Assembly (NCBI GenBank): GCA_007844125.1
Contig: CM017556.1
Coordinates: forward strand, 18,755,517 to 18,819,516
Length of the DNA stretch: 64,000 nucleotides
Direction: 5' to 3'
Source: Sinonovacula constricta
Taxonomy: Eukaryota; Mollusca; Bivalvia; Cardiida; Solecurtidae
Positions 57,383 through 64,000 of this stretch are shown here, piece by piece (positions within the stretch are counted from its first letter, which is position 1; every line of letters starts with the position of its first letter). The notes beneath the pieces were generated by a model, which was not told the DNA's origin, ran no database searches, and saw only the letters and a list, made by a program, of their open reading frames with translations. Made by a program: the position numbers and the translations under genes.

Positions 57383-57527
57383 TAATGATAATTACTAAAC
57401 AGATCATATATAGATCAATACAACTGACCAAGGATCACTTCGATTCCAATCTGCCAACTTAATAAATAAAAATCTTTTTGACAGCAAATATTATTTCTCA
57501 TGGAACAACATTTTCTTATAATGGACA

Positions 57528-57594
57528 AAAGCAACAAACAAACAAACAGACAAACAAACAAACAAAACAAACAAACAAACAAACAAACAAACAC
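57528..57594. repeat. (AAAC)n tetranucleotide repeat
   Basis: AACAAACAAACAxxC repeats, almost perfect over 65 bp. Confidence 0.95.
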
Positions 57595-57984
57595 ACATGG
57601 AGGAGCTGTAAGTTTTGCTAGTTGACTATTTTTAATGCTCGGCTCAGCTCACCAGTATTTAATTATCTTAAACGTTTTTCTTGTATTTGTTGCAAATAAA
57701 GCAAAGAAAAAGAAGACAAAAAGGAAGAAATCTTTCTGCGATAGCATAATTTAGAATTGTACATTTCCATGCTGATATTAATGCGCTTTAAAAGTTCAAG
57801 TTTTGTTTAAGTATACAAACACAAAACAAGGTGTTAAGACTTATCACAATTTAAAACTACACTAGACAAAGGTACATCATCCCAAGTGAATTCAAAAGTG
57901 ACATAATCACCGACATGAGAAATAACACAAAAGAAAAAAAACGAAACAAAGCAACAAAACAAAAAGAAACCAACAATCATAAGT

Positions 57985-58060
57985 TTGCAATAAAACGGTA
58001 ACCGCAGAAACAACTGGAGTGTTTAGACTGGTTTCCAGAGCTCTAACCTCGCATGCAAAC
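57985..58060 (+). repeat. Repeat H, short remnant
   Basis: GTAACCGC, a TGGAGTGTTTAGACTGGTTT segment and CAGAGCTCTAACCTCGCA match the middle of repeat H. Confidence 0.55.
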
Positions 58061-58834
58061 GAAACGAAATGCCGTCAATTGAACAATTATGTCCCCTTAG
58101 TGTTCGAGTGAGGAGGGCAGTATTACCCTTTTTTAAGAAAAGGTACGCGAAATGCTTAATTGTCACAAATACAACACGCCCGACAACACGTTATTATTCC
58201 TCCTAACATTTCATGTAGATAAATTAACCAGACCACAATAATTCTTCTATTAAGTAATTTTATATATTCTAGCTTAAAATTCAGCCTTTATGTAGTAAAC
58301 TTTCTGTTTAAGCACTATAATTTTATTCCTTTTAAGCATTTCTTCAAAACCTGATTAAGATGCAAGCTCGCTCATTTTATAAATTGCGCAATCTTTGGTA
58401 AATCTTTGGTAAACACGACCGACGAGTTGGGGTTATTCCCTGATCTGACGGTATGCTAAATTCAATGAGAAATTTTGATTGCTTCCAATTAGAATTAAGA
58501 TCCCCTGGCAATTTCTGTCCGTTCGATAAATTTATTTACACGGTAGTTAATAACATTTGGACAGTTTCGTTGTAAAGAGTCTCAAAACCAATTTAGATGG
58601 AGCATCTAAAGCCTTAAAATAATTGCAACAGAAACCTTTACTGTTTAATCAATCCGTAAATTTATCGGGTACTAAAGGCAGTTGATCTTTATTAAATACA
58701 CGCCACAATAAACTACTGCTGTTGGTTAATTTATGGATTATTTCTGCACAATCTAGTACTCTTGTCTAAGTAACGACGAATTGAACACGACCTGAATTTA
58801 AGACAATAAAAATGTTGAAAAATATCAGCTCTAA

Positions 58835-59195
58835 TAAGAATATATAAGACAAAGTCCTATGAGCATTGCATCATGTACAAAAATTGAAACGACACGGGAC
58901 CAAGGTATTCACATGCACGCCAAATGTAAAAGTGAGAACACATCTGTTATGAGTCATTTAACAAAAAAAGCATACCCGACAGTTACCGCCTTGGAACGGT
59001 CAGTCGGCAATATGGACCGACTGGGGGGCTTAAACCGGTTTTACAGAGCTCTAACCTCGCACTTCCTGATGGGTTTCTCGAATACAAGCAATGAAAAGAA
59101 AACCGATCCATTTTAATAAGTGTCCAAGCGCTGACGTTTTTTTGACAAGTTATGACGGAAACAGTGACGTCATTGAAAAATAATGTCCACATAGT
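58835..59195 (+). repeat. Repeat H, copy 2
   Basis: Closest to copy 3. It contains the inverted repeat CAGTCGG (59001-59007) / CCGACTG (59017-59023), ACAGAGCTCTAACCTCGCAC and a perfect CRE palindrome TGACGTCA at 59165-59172. Confidence 0.92.
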
Positions 59196-60919
59196 GTGTA
59201 AGTATTGAGTCTTACCATTCCATAAATAAGCAATATGGCGAAATAGATATCAACAATATGTCCTAGATGCTGGGGTACTGTCTAACGTGGATCAGATAGA
59301 CAATACATGTTTGTACTGATGAGTGTAGTGGTGTGCTTTTCACAAAGGAATATGACATCAAATAACAGCAATTTCAAGTGACAGCAATTTAATCTGTTGT
59401 TTGAGAAAAACAAATTAGGTTATAAATGTTTGATAGCACCTTTAATTAGTGGCATTCAAACACGTTCCCTTATGCCATTATTTATGTTTTAACAATCTTT
59501 CTGACTGATGAGACATTATTGGACTGCTGTGTACAGTTTGTACTTTCATTACAACACAACAACTTTAACAGACGTGCACAGCTTATCATATCAGGGTATG
59601 TTTGTTTGATGATATTTCCGGATATGACACGAAGCTTCCTTACTATCTAGTGAATTAAATGGTGTCAAGCATAAAAAATATCGCTAATTAAAAGTAGAAA
59701 TAATCAGTAAACAAACTGTAAAGTATGGAAGGCGTATGAAACAAGATATTTAATGGTTAGTTCATATTCGATATGCGGAGGATGATTAAAGAAAACAACA
59801 CATACAAGCAGTGTTTGTTCATTGTGTAAGAGAAATGGGTTTGCTGTAATTTTCATTTACATATGGTTTTTTTTTTCTTTTTCTTACTTCTAAGATATGT
59901 ATTCAAGAGATACTTCTTACTTAACTAATGCATTGTGACCAGTTTTAAAACATTGCACGAATTATATAACTGTCAATGTATTTTAGCTTTAGAGCTTCCT
60001 GTAATACGTTTAGCTTCGTTCATAATGCAGCGATTGTCATTGTCCCAACATTTTTATGTCTTTAGGTATAGTATTCACTATAATGGAGCTTTTATTTATG
60101 CTTTTATGACACAGCAACATAATTATAAGTTAAAATCGGTCAACGTAGTCAAAAGGTTTTGCTGAAATGGCTTGAAAAAAGAAACAAAGAAGCATATAAT
60201 GCTTGAACAGCAAGCCACTTTTCTTCTTGAACGTGTACCTCTGTTCTTATACCATTAGACACAAAAGGGATAGAAACGCACAAGTGATCCGTCAGTGTTA
60301 ATTTGTGATGATCCATCGGGTGTTTTGCAAGGCTTCGCCTCAGTTCACATAATGTGTTTCTTGTGTACAAACTGGTTATGATGTATCAGTGGAAAATTGG
60401 GGAGGATGAGTAACGTTGTAAGACATAATCGACAAATTCACTTAATGTGTTCTCGATAGAAGTAGACCGTCCCAAACGGCTGGCCAGTGCCTGACATATC
60501 ATAAAAAGCAAATGTAATATTTAGATACATAGGTGAATGGATAAATACTTTAAATGTTAAAACATTTGACAATCCACCCCATAAAGTCGTCTTTAAGATG
60601 TCCTATCTTAAGACCAAAGGTCGGACAATATGTATGCTTAAATATCTTAGCAGTAAAATGCATATACATGAACCCAATGGAGAGAAATATTAGGACCTTC
60701 TTTATAAGGCTGAATTTGTATGTTTTGGTTTGTATTTTCCGAGGAGGTTAACTTCTCTGTTAAAATGTTGTTAGATGTTTACATGAAAAATGTGTAGTTA
60801 GTATGTGACTCAGAATCATAGTTATTACTTTTTTATGTAACCTTCGTTGTATGCCCTTTACCGAAAGCGAGTGAGCAGCCCCTGTATAGTTATTGGTATT
60901 TAAATGTAAGTGAATAATA

Positions 60920-61285
60920 AGATTATATAAGACAAAGTCCTATGAGCATTGCAACATATAGAAAAATTGAAAAGACACAGGACCAAGGTATTCACATGCA
61001 CGCAAAATGTTAAAGTGAAAACAAATCCGTGATGAGTCATTTATCAATAAGAGCAAACGCGACAGTTACCGCCTTGGAACGGTCAGTCGGCAATATGGAC
61101 CGACTGGGGTGCTTAAACCGGTTTTACAGAGCTCTTATCTCGCACTTCCTGATGGGTTTCTCTTATTCAAGCAATGAAAAGAAAACCGATCCATTTGAAT
61201 AAGTGTCCAAGCGCTGACGTTTTGTTTGACACGTTATGACGAAAGTAGTGACGTCATTGGAAAATAATGTCCGCATAGTGTTTAG
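60920..61285 (+). repeat. Repeat H, copy 3
   Basis: Nearly the same as copy 2 throughout, with the same inverted repeat and a TGACGTCA palindrome at 61249-61256. Copies 1, 2 and 3 are about 2.1 kb apart. Confidence 0.92.
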
Positions 61286-61969
61286 AAGAGAGATAGGTAT
61301 TATTTCGATTAGAAGGAAGACCTACAAAAAACGTTTATAGTTAATGAATAGTTAATAAGTCAGTTCAAAGTAGTGTCAGTTAATTTTGAATGAAACGCAA
61401 TGTATTTCGAATGACTAACATTTTGACATCTAAAATGAAGACAAGTCCAAACGAATGTCCTATTTTTTCTTTTGTTAATCTAATACAGTAAAAAGTGAAC
61501 CAATAAATTCATTCATCGTCGTCTGTTCTACAAAAAGTAATCGCTTTAAACCAATGTTCACACTATCTGGTTAATCTTCATTTTATCCTTCTCATTAGCA
61601 CAGGAATAAAAGAGGTAATAAAGTATATAACAAGAAATTACAATAAATTACTATATATAATTACTATACACTTACTACACGTGACCATTACAATAGTGTT
61701 AGAAAAAAATAGTCGAATATCAATTAAATGAAGGATGCATTATTTTCTATTTAATGGCAGCTCTTAGCCTTTCAAAACTGATATTCTGTTTTTTTTGAAC
61801 CGACGTTTTGGTATCTCAATTCAAAATCAATCACTCGCAACTTAAAACCTAGAAGTGTAACCTTTGAGCTGACAATACGAATGCTACTGAAATTTCTGCT
61901 TAGATTATCTGGCATAACTTTCTTTGAATCTTTATGTTATTTTATGGCTTGCCCAGATTTTCATTAGCA

Positions 61970-62230
61970 ATTTTCAAAGTATTGCACATGCTGCTTCAAA
62001 ACAATTATGCATTCCTGCACATGCTGTAAACGATGCATTTTCAACCATCGCATCAGGCATTTAACGATATCCCCCAGGACCCACCAATGTCATGCAGCCT
62101 AGCTGCAGCACGCGTTACGACAATTTATTTCAAGACGAATGCCGACTTAGATTGATGCTAGAAAGATATGCATGCGATGATGCAGTTTAGTTAAAATCTG
62201 CTTGTTTAGTAAAGGTACTATATTGCAAAC
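61970..62230 (+). repeat. Duplication block E, unit 3 copy
   Basis: Counterpart of 50640-50935, about 11.2 kb away. The shared right end is TTAGATTGATGCTAxGAAGAT-like sequence. Confidence 0.75.
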
Positions 62231-64000
62231 AAAGGCCCCTTGAGACAATAGAGTTTCCTAATTATTTTTGTTATCTCTATTTCAAGGTTGGTTTACGTTT
62301 GCATCGTTTTGAAATAATTTGATTGATCGTTTATTTATCATCATTCACCGTAGCTTGGACAGTGCCAAAATAGCATGGTCTGATTGGAGTCGCGGCCTTT
62401 TTTTAATTCCGGTGAACGCAGTGGAATTATGTAGAAAAAGGCGCTGATGTGGAGGGTACGTGTACATTAAAGGTCTTAGCCAGACACGCCGTTGTCGTAA
62501 AAAATTGCGCCAGCATTCGACTTTGTCTCAATTAGTCTCCAATTATATACTTATTATCTCTATCAAGTACTCAATCGGTGATTTCAGTATTCCAGCATCG
62601 GCGTTCTATCGAGTAGTCGAGTAATCGAGTACTTGTTGACAAACCTACTGTTTAAAGACGGTCACAATATGAGATGTTGGTAAGTTTACTACATTTAAGG
62701 CGTCAGTCTTTTTGACCAAGCCTCTTTTTGAAATTCATTTTCTCTTCGATAAATTTTTATTTTTGCCACATTAAGCAGTCGCTTAACATCTACAATTAAC
62801 CTTGAACTGTAGAGTGTTTTCAATCCACTGCCGAAAATTCCAGCATGGACGTTCCTTTTTGACATATCGTGAGGAAAATGGTGTCTAAAATATCTTTATT
62901 AATTATTTAAGGATCATCTCTGACCTTGATAATAATATTTCAAATGAAAGAAGCAGAGGTAACGAGAAAAGATCTTAAAATTAACGTTGCGGTATTATCT
63001 TTCAACAGCATCCGCGGGGTATCATTAGTTCTGTACTGTATGTACTTGATTCTGCTCTTGGGATTTCTGCAAGAGCACTTAAGTTGAACCTGAGCAAAAC
63101 ACGTGCACCGCACACTCCTCGGCACTTGGGGCATGTTTCCTGTCACGTGTGTTAAATGGCTGTCAAATCTGATAAAATACATTGGTGTTTGCAGGGAGTA
63201 TACTTAATTTTTAGTTACAATAGATTATACATGCATTCTGTTGTTAAAGCTCAGTAATATGTGTGTATAATTACTTTTAAATTAATTATATGTAATAAAC
63301 AGACCGTTAAACTGGAATTTAATATTTTTCTCTTAACTTAAAACAGGTAACAACAGAGGTACTGAATGCGTAAGGCCTTTGTTCATTTCTTATGTGTCTG
63401 GCGAATAAGGTAAATAACTTATGATCTGCAAAAGAGATCAAAAATAATAATTGCCGTTACTTTACCAGCATAATAATAGTTATTTGAAAATATGGAACGT
63501 GATATGAATTTATGTCAATTAAATAATATCGTGGTTAATCTCATACCTGTCACAGGATAGTCATGGTAATCGTACTTATTGAGTTTGAACGAGGAATTTA
63601 GAGTGTCATATGTGGGGGGTTCCGACCTGCATTTGCCTCCTGTGGATTTGACATTTTATCCACTTAATGCTGAACAAACGTCCGGCCCGGGTGGCAGTCT
63701 CACTGTGACTGACACCAGATGGAAGACCCATCAGCGAATTCCTCACCGTTGACTGACAAACTAGTGAGGTAATTAAAGAATTTGGGTGGCAGTGTAGCTT
63801 GATGAAACCTGTGTTACGATGATGAAAAAAATACACAAAGCGACAACAGATCTTTGCTTTTGACATACCACTGATTACAAAAAACGGTACAAGCAAATAA
63901 AAAAAACCCTGAACACTTACTGTATTCGCATTATTACCTGAAATTTTCAAATACGAGCTCCAGCTGCATTCATAGTCTTAAGTTAAATTATTATCCTTTC
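62231..64000. other. Window end; no firm gene
   Basis: AT-rich apart from 63600-63770, where composition is more balanced and the plus strand is open for about 50 codons after an AATTTAG acceptor-like site. No family was recognised and no in-frame donor was found. Confidence 0.35.

Larger units (their letters stand above)
56301..64000 (+). repeat. Ancient tandem segmental duplication, unit 3 (cut by the window end)
   Basis: Block A recurs at 56310-56672 (TTAGCAATTACCGACATTTG at 56451), block B at 58340-58600 and block E at 61970-62230. The C, D and G equivalents were not found or lie beyond the window. Four copies of repeat H are interspersed. Confidence 0.55.

Noticed and set aside
40201..60320. 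A further duplication block (F), GATTCATTGGGTGTT at about 40236 and GATCCATCGGGTGTT at about 60309
   Set aside because: The match covers only about 25 bp and has no partner in unit 2, so it is not counted as support for the triplication.

Overview
The window is AT-rich animal genomic DNA, most likely from a bivalve mollusc. Three things suggest this: short exons with GT/AG introns, dense microsatellites and minisatellites, and several tRNA-derived SINE copies. The two complete recognisable gene models are a nose-resistant-to-fluoxetine-6 (NRF-6) type acyltransferase and a PLAC8-domain protein. No sequence search was possible; the taxonomic call is inference from gene content and repeat style. 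|| Layout. 1-1012: 16-bp tandem array, cut by the window edge. 1063-1855: dispersed element (here called R1) carrying a SINE insertion. 2653-13829 (+): 14 exons of an NRF-6-like membrane acyltransferase. The 5' exon(s) lie outside the window or were not recognised; the stop codon is present. Its last intron holds an LTR-like element (12755-13608). 15401-16901 (-): a complete three-exon, 176-residue PLAC8-domain gene, convergent with the first gene. 16902-29500: intergenic or intronic DNA with long microsatellites (ATT, ATCC, GTA), a partial R1 copy and a SINE inserted in a GTA array. 30604-30700 (+): one coding exon with a clear signal peptide, ending at a consensus splice donor. It is probably the first coding exon of a secreted or membrane protein whose remaining exons were not found. 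30701-64000: no firm exon. || The most notable structure is in the last 30 kb. By eye, blocks of similar non-coding sequence recur in the same order about 11 kb apart. This suggests an old head-to-tail triplication: unit 1 about 34.4-45.4 kb, unit 2 about 45.4-56.3 kb, unit 3 about 56.3 kb to the window end. Later insertions sit inside the units: an 81-bp triplicate, a 13 x 40-bp array, a roughly 32 x 32-bp minisatellite, SINEs, and a four-copy repeat with CRE motifs. || The NRF-6-like and PLAC8-like genes have no evident functional link beyond adjacency. Exon coordinates come from hand translation, splice-consensus signals and phase continuity; all 14 plus 3 exons join in frame.
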